This document shows, piece after piece, positions 39,518-47,745 of a DNA stretch of 64,000 bases (positions are counted from its first letter, which is position 1; each line of letters starts with the position of its first letter). The translations under genes were made by a program, and so were the position numbers. The DNA comes from an uncultured Shewanella sp. (lineage in GTDB: Bacteria > Pseudomonadota > Gammaproteobacteria > Enterobacterales > Shewanellaceae): assembly GCF_947501665.1 (NCBI RefSeq), contig NZ_CANMWS010000001.1:124001-188000 (forward strand). Direction: 5' to 3'. Below the pieces are notes generated by a model. It was not told the DNA's origin. It made no database searches and saw nothing but the letters and a program-made list of their open reading frames with translations.

Positions 39518-40902
39518 ATATCAAACATCTTGACTATTTGTTCTTTGAAGCCACCAATTAATGACAAGTTATAATGATTTTCCTCTTCAATATCGGTCAG
39601 TGTTTGTTGTGGGAATTGAGTCGACTCATTTAATAAATGTAAGTCAATACTGGGTTGGTTATGCTCGGTATTTGGTGGTGAGGTTGGTGCTTGTTGTGTC
39701 TCTAAATTAATTGTGAGCTCTTGAGGCTCATTTTGTTTTATAACTACGGCAGCATCAGGTAAATCTTGTTGAATACGATAGGCAAAAGCCGAGAGCGTTT
39801 TTTCCGCTAAGGTGAATAGCCAAGCTTGTTGTTTTTCATCTGCACTCACGCGCAATATTCGTCCCAACACTTGACGGTAATGCATCTCAGTTTTAATGAG
39901 ACTTAAATGACAACACACTTGTAGTCTCGGAATGTCAGTTCCTTCAGAAATCATGCCCACACTGACTATCCATTGGATTTGGCTATGCCTAAAGGATGCA
40001 ATCACTTGGGTGGGGTGTTTCAGTTGTGAGGTAACAATGCAAGCGCTCTGATTTAACTCTGTGGTTAACATATGCAAGATGAGTTTGGCATGGGTAATGG
40101 ACGCCGCGACGACTAAACCGCCAGCTTGAGAGTTTGACAACCTGATGTCTGAGAGCTTATTTATGCCTTGTCTCAGGATATAACGCATAATTTCTGGGTG
40201 TGTAATGAGTGCTTGATAGCTTAATAGTGAGTGTTCCAGTAATTCTGAAATGGATGAAAAATCATCCGTTATTTCATTGGTTTTTACTTGAATTTTATCA
40301 TTGTCAATGAGAACAATATTAGGGATTCTACATATGTTGTCTTTTACAGCTTGTTGTAATCCATAAATAAAATCACAATGAATAGTATTATCGGGTTCGG
40401 TAAATTTGGATAAAACAATAGGCGCCTTGTCCGATCGCCAAGGCGTGCCAGAAAGTGCTAAGGTATAGGCGGCATTATCTTGAATATTAAGCAGTACTTC
40501 TTCTCCCCATGCGTTGGCATTACTCAGCTCTGTGCCTTTAAGGTGATGCACTTCATCCATAATGACCAAGACCTTATGAGTTTTTAATAGCATCCAAAAT
40601 TCAGGCGTTAGTGAAGGCATAAATTGATAAGTATAGACACTGCCTATAGCCCCCATTAATCCATCAAAACGCTTGTGCAGTCGATGAGTAAACGTGCGCT
40701 GAATACTCTCATTCACTTCTGATGACGGTGAGAAGCAGAGAACAAAATCAATTTTATTTATTTCAATTAATCTTGCTGCTAACTCTGCGGCCATGACAGT
40801 TTTTCCTGCTCCTGGTGTGGCTAAACACAAGAAGTGTTGTTGACTTCGATATAAGTGCAACGCGTTTTCTACACAAGTTTGCTGCCATGCCCTTAATTTC
40901 AT
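39499..40902 (-). CDS. SF2 DEAD/DEAH-type helicase (CAST cargo)
   Basis: A 467-residue helicase with Walker A ATPGAGKTVMAAELAARL, DEVHH motif II (VIMDEVHHLKG), SGTPW motif III, and C-terminal motifs V/VI SEGTDIP and YRQVLGRILRV. It resembles type I/III restriction helicases and defence-associated SF2 proteins. No nuclease domain is visible. It overlaps the upstream 192-residue gene by 4 bp. Function as a defence factor or nucleic-acid remodeller is inferred from its position in CAST cargo. Confidence 0.8.
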   Translation of the reverse strand: MKLRAWQQTCVENALHLYRSQQHFLCLATPGAGKTVMAAELAARLIEINKIDFVLCFSPSSEVNESIQRTFTHRLHKRFDGLMGAIGSVYTYQFMPSLTPEFWMLLKTHKVLVIMDEVHHLKGTELSNANAWGEEVLLNIQDNAAYTLALSGTPWRSDKAPIVLSKFTEPDNTIHCDFIYGLQQAVKDNICRIPNIVLIDNDKIQVKTNEITDDFSSISELLEHSLLSYQALITHPEIMRYILRQGINKLSDIRLSNSQAGGLVVAASITHAKLILHMLTTELNQSACIVTSQLKHPTQVIASFRHSQIQWIVSVGMISEGTDIPRLQVCCHLSLIKTEMHYRQVLGRILRVSADEKQQAWLFTLAEKTLSAFAYRIQQDLPDAAVVIKQNEPQELTINLETQQAPTSPPNTEHNQPSIDLHLLNESTQFPQQTLTDIEEENHYNLSLIGGFKEQIVKMFDIHLANN

Positions 40903-41477
40903 GATGGCAAGCCTTGAAGCTCATTCAAACAAACTTCTATGGCTTTAATTCTACCGACTAAGGTGGAGCTTTGATTTCTCGCTTGCATGTATCGTGGATA
41001 TAGCGATGACTTAGCGTAAGGAAACTCTTCAAAAAGTCGTTTAAATTCTTCGGCTTCACCAATGCTACTCAATAAATCGACTTGATATTGATTAAGCGTG
41101 GTTTTCAATTGGGTATGAGCACTCGTCGTTGTTGGCGCAGGTGTAGGTGCTGAAGGGGGAGTCATATTTATTTTCTGGCCTTTGCGTGGTTGGCTGGCAA
41201 TGAGCTGTTCTGGATTAAATAAGGCTGTTTTTGAAAAAATATGAGTTTGTTTTTTGGAAGTGGTATGTGGCTTCTTATCGATAAACCCAGCTTGATGTAA
41301 TCGCCTTAAGCCACGGTAGACTAATTGTGCGGTTTCTTTTGTATTTGCCAGAGGTAAGGCTTTAATACACATGTTTTTCAATTGAATAGCTGTAAAATTT
41401 CTTAGGGTTTCATCCTGTAAAATATTCAGCAGTGTTTTATTTATCGGGATCAATGATGAGGTCACAATATTTACCAA
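40899..41477 (-). CDS. Winged-helix-like hypothetical, partner of the helicase
   Basis: A 192-residue protein with an N-terminal helix-turn-helix-like region (NFTAIQLKNMCIKAL...TAQLVYRGLRRLHQAGFIDKK), a Pro-Thr-rich linker (about 115-130) and a coiled helical C-terminus. Start is TTG at 41477, with GTG at 41465 equally possible. It is coupled to the helicase by an ATGA overlap and is divergent from the Xre gene. The family is not recognised. Confidence 0.6.
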   Translation of the reverse strand: MVNIVTSSLIPINKTLLNILQDETLRNFTAIQLKNMCIKALPLANTKETAQLVYRGLRRLHQAGFIDKKPHTTSKKQTHIFSKTALFNPEQLIASQPRKGQKINMTPPSAPTPAPTTTSAHTQLKTTLNQYQVDLLSSIGEAEEFKRLFEEFPYAKSSLYPRYMQARNQSSTLVGRIKAIEVCLNELQGLPS

Positions 41478-41609
41478 TTATTATTAATTTCAATATGTAA
41501 TGTGCCACTCCATGACAGTTTTTTAAGTATCAATACTCATGTTTTTGCTTAGCTACTTGCTTGTTTTACGTTTGATCTTGTTTAAAACTTGACAAGAGAA
41601 CACAAAAAG

Positions 41610-41624
41610 CTAAGGATTCCTTAG
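41610..41624. promoter_or_regulatory. Palindromic operator upstream of xre
   Basis: CTAAGGATTCCTTAG has perfect 7-bp arms around one central base. It lies 63 bp before the xre start and in the divergent gap to the winged-helix gene. A TTGACA box stands at 41589-41594. A 13-of-15 match occurs before tniQ at 46483-46499, so a shared repressor is likely. Confidence 0.7.
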
Positions 41625-41686
41625 TATACCTCAAGTGAAAAAACGAAGACAATCTAAGTTATCTAGGATCAAATAATGACGAATAC

Positions 41687-42007
41687 GTGGCGGATAAACT
41701 TACCAACCCATTGCCTTTTAGGCTCAAACAAGCAAGAACTGCCTTGGGGATCAGCCAAAAGCAGCTGGGCCTTCAGCTAGGTATGGATCCTGGTACTGCG
41801 AGTACGCGCATGAATCAATATGAAAAAGGTAAGCACACACCTGATTTTAATACCTTAAAGGCAATGGCCGATGAGTTAGGTGTGCCTGTGGCTTACTTTT
41901 TTTGTGAGTCAGAAACCACAGCAAAATTACTATGCCTACTTGAGAACATGGATGAAGATAAGAAAACAGCCTTACTTAATAAATTGTCTTCAGAAAAAGA
42001 GGAGTAG
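41687..42007 (+). CDS. Xre-family transcriptional regulator
   Basis: A 106-residue protein with one Cro/CI-type helix-turn-helix: RLKQARTALGISQKQLGLQLGM through MNQYEKGKHTPDFNTLKAMADELGVPVAYFF. Start is GTG at 41687. Xre regulators are known in I-F3 CASTs and control cas and guide expression. Here the palindrome shared between its own promoter and the tniQ promoter supports that role. The direct target list is inferred. Confidence 0.85.
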   Translation: MADKLTNPLPFRLKQARTALGISQKQLGLQLGMDPGTASTRMNQYEKGKHTPDFNTLKAMADELGVPVAYFFCESETTAKLLCLLENMDEDKKTALLNKLSSEKEE

Positions 42008-42104
42008 TGTCATTTTTTGAATGCTTCAGTGGTGGTTTCTTGTATGTTAAGCTGCTTATATTAGCTTTTTTAGTCCATTAATCTACAAGTTGAGTGCAAA
42101 GATA

Positions 42105-42578
42105 ATGATCGCAACAGGCCAAAAACTGCCCCAATCTACCTTAAGTGAACTCACCAAAGATGGCATGGTTACCCATGACGTCGCTGAGTTATTTGCCAAT
42201 AAGAAAGTTGTTTTATTTGCCGTACCAGGCGCCTTTACCCCAACATGCTCCGAAGCGCACTTGCCCGGTTTTGTGGTCCTCGCCGATGAGTTTAAAGCCA
42301 AAGGTGTCGATATCATTGCTTGCGTGTCGGTCAACGATGCCTTTGTAATGAAAGCGTGGGGAGCAGCACAAAACGCATCAGAGTTAATGATGCTAGCTGA
42401 TGGTGATGCCAGTTTTACTCAAGCGTTAGGGCTAGAGATGGATACGGCTGGTTTCGGCGGCGTACGTTCACAGCGTTACGCGATGGTGATAGACAACGGC
42501 GTGGTAACTACGCTTAATGTTGAAGCGCCAAAATCATTTGAAGTCAGTAAAGCGGAAGTGATTTTAGCAGGGCTGTAA
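42105..42578 (+). CDS. Peroxiredoxin 5-type (glutaredoxin/GSH-dependent) protein
   Basis: A 157-residue peroxiredoxin with the peroxidatic cysteine in VPGAFTPTCSEAHLPG. ATG at 42105 gives the usual MIATGQKLP start; an in-frame TTG at 42090 is possible. It reduces hydrogen or alkyl peroxides. As cargo on a transposon it could protect the host from oxidative stress; that is inference. Higher GC than its neighbours suggests a separate origin. Confidence 0.86.
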   Translation: MIATGQKLPQSTLSELTKDGMVTHDVAELFANKKVVLFAVPGAFTPTCSEAHLPGFVVLADEFKAKGVDIIACVSVNDAFVMKAWGAAQNASELMMLADGDASFTQALGLEMDTAGFGGVRSQRYAMVIDNGVVTTLNVEAPKSFEVSKAEVILAGL

Positions 42579-42645
42579 GTCAAAGCTGCTAGGGCTTTAA
42601 AGTCGATCCTGAGCTCAAGATTAAGTAGAAATTGAATAAAGCAGT

Positions 42646-42669
42646 AAGCGCCGGAGAGGCGCTTTTTTT
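42646..42669 (+). terminator. Rho-independent terminator of the peroxiredoxin gene
   Basis: Stem AAGCGCC/GGCGCTT (42646-42664) with a short loop and trailing T residues follows the stop by 68 bp. Confidence 0.8.
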
Positions 42670-42756
42670 GTGGTTGGTTGTGCTTGCTGTCTATAACTCT
42701 TCATTTTTTAATAGTAAGAAAAGCGAGGCTGCGTAGTCTGAGCATTTAGGGCTGCT

Positions 42757-43266
42757 TTAGTGCCTCGTATCGATAACCCAAGGGGTAAAATAGTACTGAT
42801 AACAAGCTTTGTTGTAACCTTCTTCGTTCGGGTATAACCCTTGGTCATTTTGCCAAAGTACTTGCACCACTTCAGGTGAATATAGCTTCTGGTATTGTGG
42901 GTGAGTGCGATAGAAATCCATATTATGTCTGAACATGGACTCACCGTTATAGATCACATTAAATTTTAATATAAGCGGCTTGCCGTTATCGTATTCAATG
43001 AGATCGTCCCTGGTGTTTAGATTGACCCCATTTTTAAGCCAATCTTCTGCGATGCGGGACAAAATGATTTTATTGCTTTCCAAATCTCTGGATGAGATCA
43101 ATAAATCCGGTAAACCATGGGCGCACATGCCAAAGGTCACGGTATGCTCATCATTGGGATGACTAAAGCAAAAACCATGCTTTTCTATGTATTCGATTGT
43201 TTGCTGATTAATGGTCGCTATATCGACCTCTTCTCGCTCAGGTGTGTCACTGCCCCATTTTTCCAT
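42757..43266 (-). CDS. DUF4262-like protein
   Basis: A 169-residue protein with the pattern TIEYIEKHGFCFSHPN...VTFGMCAHGLPDLLIS, which resembles DUF4262 (a GL..HPEL-type motif). No enzymatic residues are recognised. It is convergent with the peroxiredoxin gene and divergent from the toxin gene. Confidence 0.65.
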   Translation of the reverse strand: MEKWGSDTPEREEVDIATINQQTIEYIEKHGFCFSHPNDEHTVTFGMCAHGLPDLLISSRDLESNKIILSRIAEDWLKNGVNLNTRDDLIEYDNGKPLILKFNVIYNGESMFRHNMDFYRTHPQYQKLYSPEVVQVLWQNDQGLYPNEEGYNKACYQYYFTPWVIDTRH

Positions 43267-43495
43267 CGTCTATCCCTTTACGGCTGGTATGTTTTGCGCG
43301 CCAATTTAGCGCATTATTGACTCACTTTCTACCCTTGAGTTATGAAAATGTACCCACAACAGGACAAATAAATCCCTTTTATTATTAATCAATTGTGGTA
43401 AATTAACTGCTCTTAGGGAAGAGCTGCCATTTTTAAGTAAAAGTTTTAAGTAAAGGCGTACTTAAAGAAAGATAATAAAGGATTAAGGAAGCGGT

Positions 43496-45763
43496 ATGTC
43501 AGGGAAGGTAGTGTCACTCCATCAATTGATGGAGCATGAAGCGTTAAGCATTGAAACGGATTTTACTCATCTAAAAGATAACGAATTAAAGGCTTACCTT
43601 GCCACAGGCGAGTCATTAGCCAGTCTTAAAACCGCCCTCACTCGCGGTGACAAACTCTTACTGGCCGACAAACCCACAAAGCCCATGTTCATTATCGGGT
43701 TCCCTGATACCGAACTCAGCATGGAAGATAGACTAAAAGTCATTCTTCACAGTCTTAAGCCTGCGCAAGTCAGGCAGGTTAATCCTGCCATCAACAATGA
43801 CTATCCAAAGGACGTGATTAAAGCCATCGATACCCGCTTAGGCACCGCAGGTGGCATGATTAATATTGGTGGTAACGCCTATCAAAGTCCGTCATCGGAT
43901 AATCTGCATCCGCCAGCGGAAATGCCTAAACGTACGAAAGAGCCGTTAGTAGCAGATCCTAAGTCTGAGCCACCCAAAAAGAAGGTGGCTGATACCTTTG
44001 CCATGGCGCCTAATCGGCTTATTTTTAAATTGGTGTACGACGATAAAGAGCAAACCAAGGCGGCCAATGTGCCTTATACCGTCATCATGGAAGACGGTAA
44101 AAATACTCAAATCACAGGCACGCTCGACAAACATGGCAAAGCGGATGTGCAGCCTGATACTAACCACGCCGCTTATATTTTGTTTGGTGATGAAGCCTTA
44201 GCGGCTGAGGCGCAAAAGTCACTTGATAACGCCTATTCCAAGCTCGATAACGCCATTAATAACAAAGCCAAACAAAGCGCTCAACATGCTTTTGATAAGC
44301 TTAATCAGCAACAAAGTCAGCAACAAAAGGTACCCGTTACCCAAGCCTTTGCAGATGCCGTTAATCACAAACTGGATGAGCTTAACCAACAAAGCCAAGC
44401 ATTTAATAATCAGTCTTTTTTAAGTCAATCCTGGGACATGGCCAAGGCCACCCAATCCGGTGCCACCAGTGGCGTGACCGAATACTTACCCGACTTAGGG
44501 GATTTTGGTGAGCTGCTCGATGCGGCAGACATTAATGTCACTATGCTCATTGAGGCCATCGTTACGGGCGATGTGGATGCGCTTGAGGATAAATTCCAAG
44601 CATGGAAAGAGCGCGGTAAACAAGGCATGTGGGAAGCTGCCGATACCATGGAAATGCTCATTCTATTACTCAGCGACAGCCAAGGGAGAGAGCTGATCGC
44701 CAGTTTACCGGCGCGTATGTTGGCGGCATTGCCCCGCGATAAAGTGGTAGAAATAAGTGCGTACCATGCCACGCAACTGGGTATGGATATCGCGGTAGTG
44801 TCAGGCGGTACCGCTTTAGGTGCGTTTGCCGGAGGCGTAGGCGCCCCTATTGCTGGTGCATCACTCTTGCTTGCAGCTAACGGCCGCAAAGCAGGTAAAG
44901 TATTAGAAGAAACCGTTGAAGTCTTAGGCGAGATGAAAGACGCCCTTAAAGTAGTACGTAACAACAACACCAAAAAACAGCTGTATAAAAAAGATCCCTC
45001 CATTCCCAACGAACAATCAGATCTCAATACCCGCACCTTTGTGACGCCTTTGAGGGAGAAGAACAACAATAAAAAACAAGATGATGAAGAGAAAACTTAC
45101 AAGTGTGACTGGAAAGATTGTAAGGGGAAGCATAAAAAACCTATTCATTATCCAAATAAATTAAAATTAAAACGCAGTAATAATTACGAGAAAAAATGGG
45201 TACAGGAAGGGTTAGAGCCTTGGATAATTCATGGGGCTGGTATAGACAGTAAAGCAAGTCCGGAAGAGTATAAAAAGGCTGATGGAAGAAAGAGTATGGT
45301 TGCTAAAGCAATTCAATTAAATTACCCCGCTTACCATACTCAAAAACATCATTTGATTTCGATTCATTTGTTTAAACAATTTGATAAATTAAAGAAGAAT
45401 GCTGAATTAGCTGGCTACGATGTCAATCATCCTAAAAATGGCATTTGTTTGCCCTCTTTTAAATTCGACATCATTCAGCATGATTTACAGCTACATAAAG
45501 GGCCACATCCTCAAGATTTATACAATGATAAAATTGAGCCGTTTTTAGAAAAGTTAGAAGTCAGGTTGAGCAAGATTTGTTCAGACAAAGCTGATGGGAA
45601 ACATCATCAAAAAGAAACGATAAAACAGCTTGATACGCTATCTAGTTACCTTTATAAGAAAATTAAAAACTGGGATTATTTGCTTAGAACAGAAGCTTTG
45701 GAAGATCGAGATTTTGCTAAGCAACGGTTAGAAAAAATAAATCAAGAACTAATAGGGGTATAA
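43496..45763 (+). CDS. Polymorphic toxin with C-terminal AHH/HNH nuclease
   Basis: A 755-residue protein. The N-terminal 500 residues include Gln-rich helices and a glycine-zipper segment (SGGTALGAFAGGVGAPIAG), as in type VI secretion and Rhs-related effectors. The C-terminal region has HTQKHHLISIHLF, NGICLPSF and LHKGPHPQDLYND, the histidine pattern of AHH/HNH-endonuclease toxins. Base composition drops from GC-rich to AT-rich near 45060, at the domain junction, as in tip-swapped polymorphic toxins. The secretion route is inferred. Confidence 0.78.
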   Translation: MSGKVVSLHQLMEHEALSIETDFTHLKDNELKAYLATGESLASLKTALTRGDKLLLADKPTKPMFIIGFPDTELSMEDRLKVILHSLKPAQVRQVNPAINNDYPKDVIKAIDTRLGTAGGMINIGGNAYQSPSSDNLHPPAEMPKRTKEPLVADPKSEPPKKKVADTFAMAPNRLIFKLVYDDKEQTKAANVPYTVIMEDGKNTQITGTLDKHGKADVQPDTNHAAYILFGDEALAAEAQKSLDNAYSKLDNAINNKAKQSAQHAFDKLNQQQSQQQKVPVTQAFADAVNHKLDELNQQSQAFNNQSFLSQSWDMAKATQSGATSGVTEYLPDLGDFGELLDAADINVTMLIEAIVTGDVDALEDKFQAWKERGKQGMWEAADTMEMLILLLSDSQGRELIASLPARMLAALPRDKVVEISAYHATQLGMDIAVVSGGTALGAFAGGVGAPIAGASLLLAANGRKAGKVLEETVEVLGEMKDALKVVRNNNTKKQLYKKDPSIPNEQSDLNTRTFVTPLREKNNNKKQDDEEKTYKCDWKDCKGKHKKPIHYPNKLKLKRSNNYEKKWVQEGLEPWIIHGAGIDSKASPEEYKKADGRKSMVAKAIQLNYPAYHTQKHHLISIHLFKQFDKLKKNAELAGYDVNHPKNGICLPSFKFDIIQHDLQLHKGPHPQDLYNDKIEPFLEKLEVRLSKICSDKADGKHHQKETIKQLDTLSSYLYKKIKNWDYLLRTEALEDRDFAKQRLEKINQELIGV

Positions 45764-45766
45764 ATT

Positions 45767-46339
45767 ATGTACTGGATAATGTTTAGTGAAAGAAAAAGTA
45801 ATAAAGAAGCAAAGTTAATAGGAGTGCCAGACTCCTTAAGTAAACTTGGATTAGAATGTAATCAGGGTAAACATATTACAGGCGCTTACCCTGTAATTGA
45901 ATATGAATTGGAAGATGATGATAATTTTGATTATCCCAATGGTAATCTAATGGCTCCAGCGTTTAAGGGGTTATTGCTACACAAAAAAATATCAAAAATT
46001 CTAAGGGAAATTGGCATTAATAATATACAAGAGTTTCCAGTGTTACTAAAAGGCATTGATGGTCATAAAACCTCAGATGATTACGAGTTGGTTAATATTG
46101 TTGGTGATGCTGATATCGTCGATTACGAAAAATCTCAAGTGACTATGTTTGAACCCGGTGATATTGATTTTATTGACTCACTTTCTTTTATAGATACTTC
46201 CGACATGCCTTTACCTTATATTTTTCGCTTAACTTCTTTTTTGCCGCTTGTGATTGCTCATGACAAAGTAAAACAAGCTTTTGAAGCCAATGATATCACT
46301 GGATTTACCTTCTACAAACCAGAAGAGTTTTCGCTATAG
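45767..46339 (+). CDS. Probable immunity protein (Imm11/DUF1629-like)
   Basis: A 190-residue protein starting 3 bp after the toxin gene. Its C-terminus (LPYIFRLTSFLPLVIAHDKVKQAFEANDITGFTFY) resembles the DUF1629/Imm11 immunity family. Position next to a nuclease toxin supports an antitoxin role. It is AT-rich like the toxin tip, consistent with joint transfer of tip and immunity gene. Confidence 0.72.
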   Translation: MYWIMFSERKSNKEAKLIGVPDSLSKLGLECNQGKHITGAYPVIEYELEDDDNFDYPNGNLMAPAFKGLLLHKKISKILREIGINNIQEFPVLLKGIDGHKTSDDYELVNIVGDADIVDYEKSQVTMFEPGDIDFIDSLSFIDTSDMPLPYIFRLTSFLPLVIAHDKVKQAFEANDITGFTFYKPEEFSL

Positions 46340-46381
46340 AACACAAAATCCTAAAGAGGTTTTTCTTCCATTGTTAATGAT

Positions 46382-46418
46382 AAAGCCAAAGTATCGATGC
46401 TGCTTTGGCTTTGTTGTT
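46382..46418 (+). terminator. Rho-independent terminator after the toxin-immunity pair
   Basis: Perfect stem AAAGCCAAAG/CTTTGGCTTT (46382-46412) with an 11-nt loop and a T-rich tail separates the toxin pair from the tniQ-cas operon. Confidence 0.8.
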
Positions 46419-46482
46419 TTTTTGAGTGGTCGATCATGTTTTTACCCTTGCTAAAAAAGTGTTAGCCCAGTAACTTAACCTA

Positions 46483-46499
46483 ACTAAGGATATCTTAGT
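46483..46499. promoter_or_regulatory. Xre-type operator at the tniQ-cas promoter
   Basis: ACTAAGGATATCTTAGT lies 14 bp before the tniQ start. Its core CTAAGGATATCTTAG matches the palindrome at 41610-41624 at 13 of 15 positions. Overlap with the start region of the tniQ transcript suits repression by the Xre protein. Confidence 0.68.
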
Positions 46500-46512
46500 T
46501 TTTTGGTGGGTT

Positions 46513-47745
46513 ATGGCATTTCTGTTTTCACCGACTGCTCGAGCATTTGCTGATGAGTCTTTAGAAAGTTATTTATTGCGTGTGGTTGCTGAAAACTTTT
46601 TTGACTCTTATCAGCAGTTAAGTTTCGCCATTAGAGAAGCATTGCATGAGTTAGATTTTGATGCCCATGGAGCGTTCCCGATTGAGCTAAAACGGCTCAA
46701 TGTTTACCACGCGAAACACAATAGTCATTTTAGAATGCGAGCATTGAACTTACTCGAGTCTTTGTTGGGGTTACCCTCCCACGAATTACAAAAACTGGCA
46801 TTATTTAAATCGAATCGATTGTTTTTAAATGCTTTATCTGCTGTACATCGTAATGGCATTGATATTCCGCTCAGTTTTATTCGTTATGCGGAAGAAAATG
46901 GCATAGGGACTGTGCCTGTTTGCCCTCATTGTTTAGTGGATGATGCTTATATTCGACAAGTTTGGCACTTAACCCCCTATGAGGTGTGTGCAAAGCATGA
47001 ATGTGAATTACTCCATCATTGTCCTAGTTGCCAGCTATCCATTAATTACATTGAGAATGGCTCCATCACCCATTGTGTTTGTGGGTTTGAATTTGCGACT
47101 GTAACAGTTAAAAAAGCGGATCGCCAAGCACTGTTATTATCCCAATGTTTGATCCAAGGTGATCTTCACTCTGCAAACCCCTTGTTAAGTGTTTTATCTA
47201 CTTCGCATCGATTTGCCGCTTTGCTTTGGTATCAAAAACGTTACGCGAATAGAGGGAATTATCGGCACAGTGATGCTGTTGAATATTTTTCGGCATGGCC
47301 AAATAACTTTTATTCGGAGCTAGAACAGCTGACTTTGAATGCAGATTTAAAGCTTATCGACGAATTTAATCACACATCATTTCGGTTTATTTATGGCGAA
47401 ATAATTTTACATTATCATTGCCTATTACCTGAAGAAAAAGAGCCTCATTTTATCTATCTTGCGTTGATGGATTATCTACATAAATGGGTCGAATCACATC
47501 CTAAATCCAATAAGCCAAATGTGGCCGATATGCTTGTGAGTGTGGCCGAAACAGCGATTTTGCTATCAACAACCCATGAGCAGGTATATCGGCTTTATCA
47601 AGAGGGTATTTTGATTTCAGCATTTAGACAAAAAATGCGGCAGAGAATTGAACCTCACATCGGTGTTTTTTTCATACGGCAGGTTATTGAGTATAAAAGT
47701 AGCTTTGGAGCTAATAGACAAGGGATGTACTTATCAGCATGGTAA
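46513..47745 (+). CDS. tniQ: TniQ targeting protein of the CAST
   Basis: A 410-residue TniQ (TnsD-related). The N-terminal DESLESYLLRVVAEN is the family start. Zinc ligands are in VCPHC, CAKHECELLHHCPSC and CVCGFEF. In I-F3 systems a TniQ dimer sits on the Cas6/Cas7 end of Cascade and recruits TnsC. It overlaps cas8/5 by 7 bp. There is no separate TnsD/TniQ gene for protein-guided homing in the element, so attachment must use the crRNA. Confidence 0.94.
   Translation: MAFLFSPTARAFADESLESYLLRVVAENFFDSYQQLSFAIREALHELDFDAHGAFPIELKRLNVYHAKHNSHFRMRALNLLESLLGLPSHELQKLALFKSNRLFLNALSAVHRNGIDIPLSFIRYAEENGIGTVPVCPHCLVDDAYIRQVWHLTPYEVCAKHECELLHHCPSCQLSINYIENGSITHCVCGFEFATVTVKKADRQALLLSQCLIQGDLHSANPLLSVLSTSHRFAALLWYQKRYANRGNYRHSDAVEYFSAWPNNFYSELEQLTLNADLKLIDEFNHTSFRFIYGEIILHYHCLLPEEKEPHFIYLALMDYLHKWVESHPKSNKPNVADMLVSVAETAILLSTTHEQVYRLYQEGILISAFRQKMRQRIEPHIGVFFIRQVIEYKSSFGANRQGMYLSAW

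Noticed and set aside
44425..45069. Long minus-strand frame inside the toxin gene
   Set aside because: It is a shadow of the plus-strand gene with serine-rich translation and no start signals.
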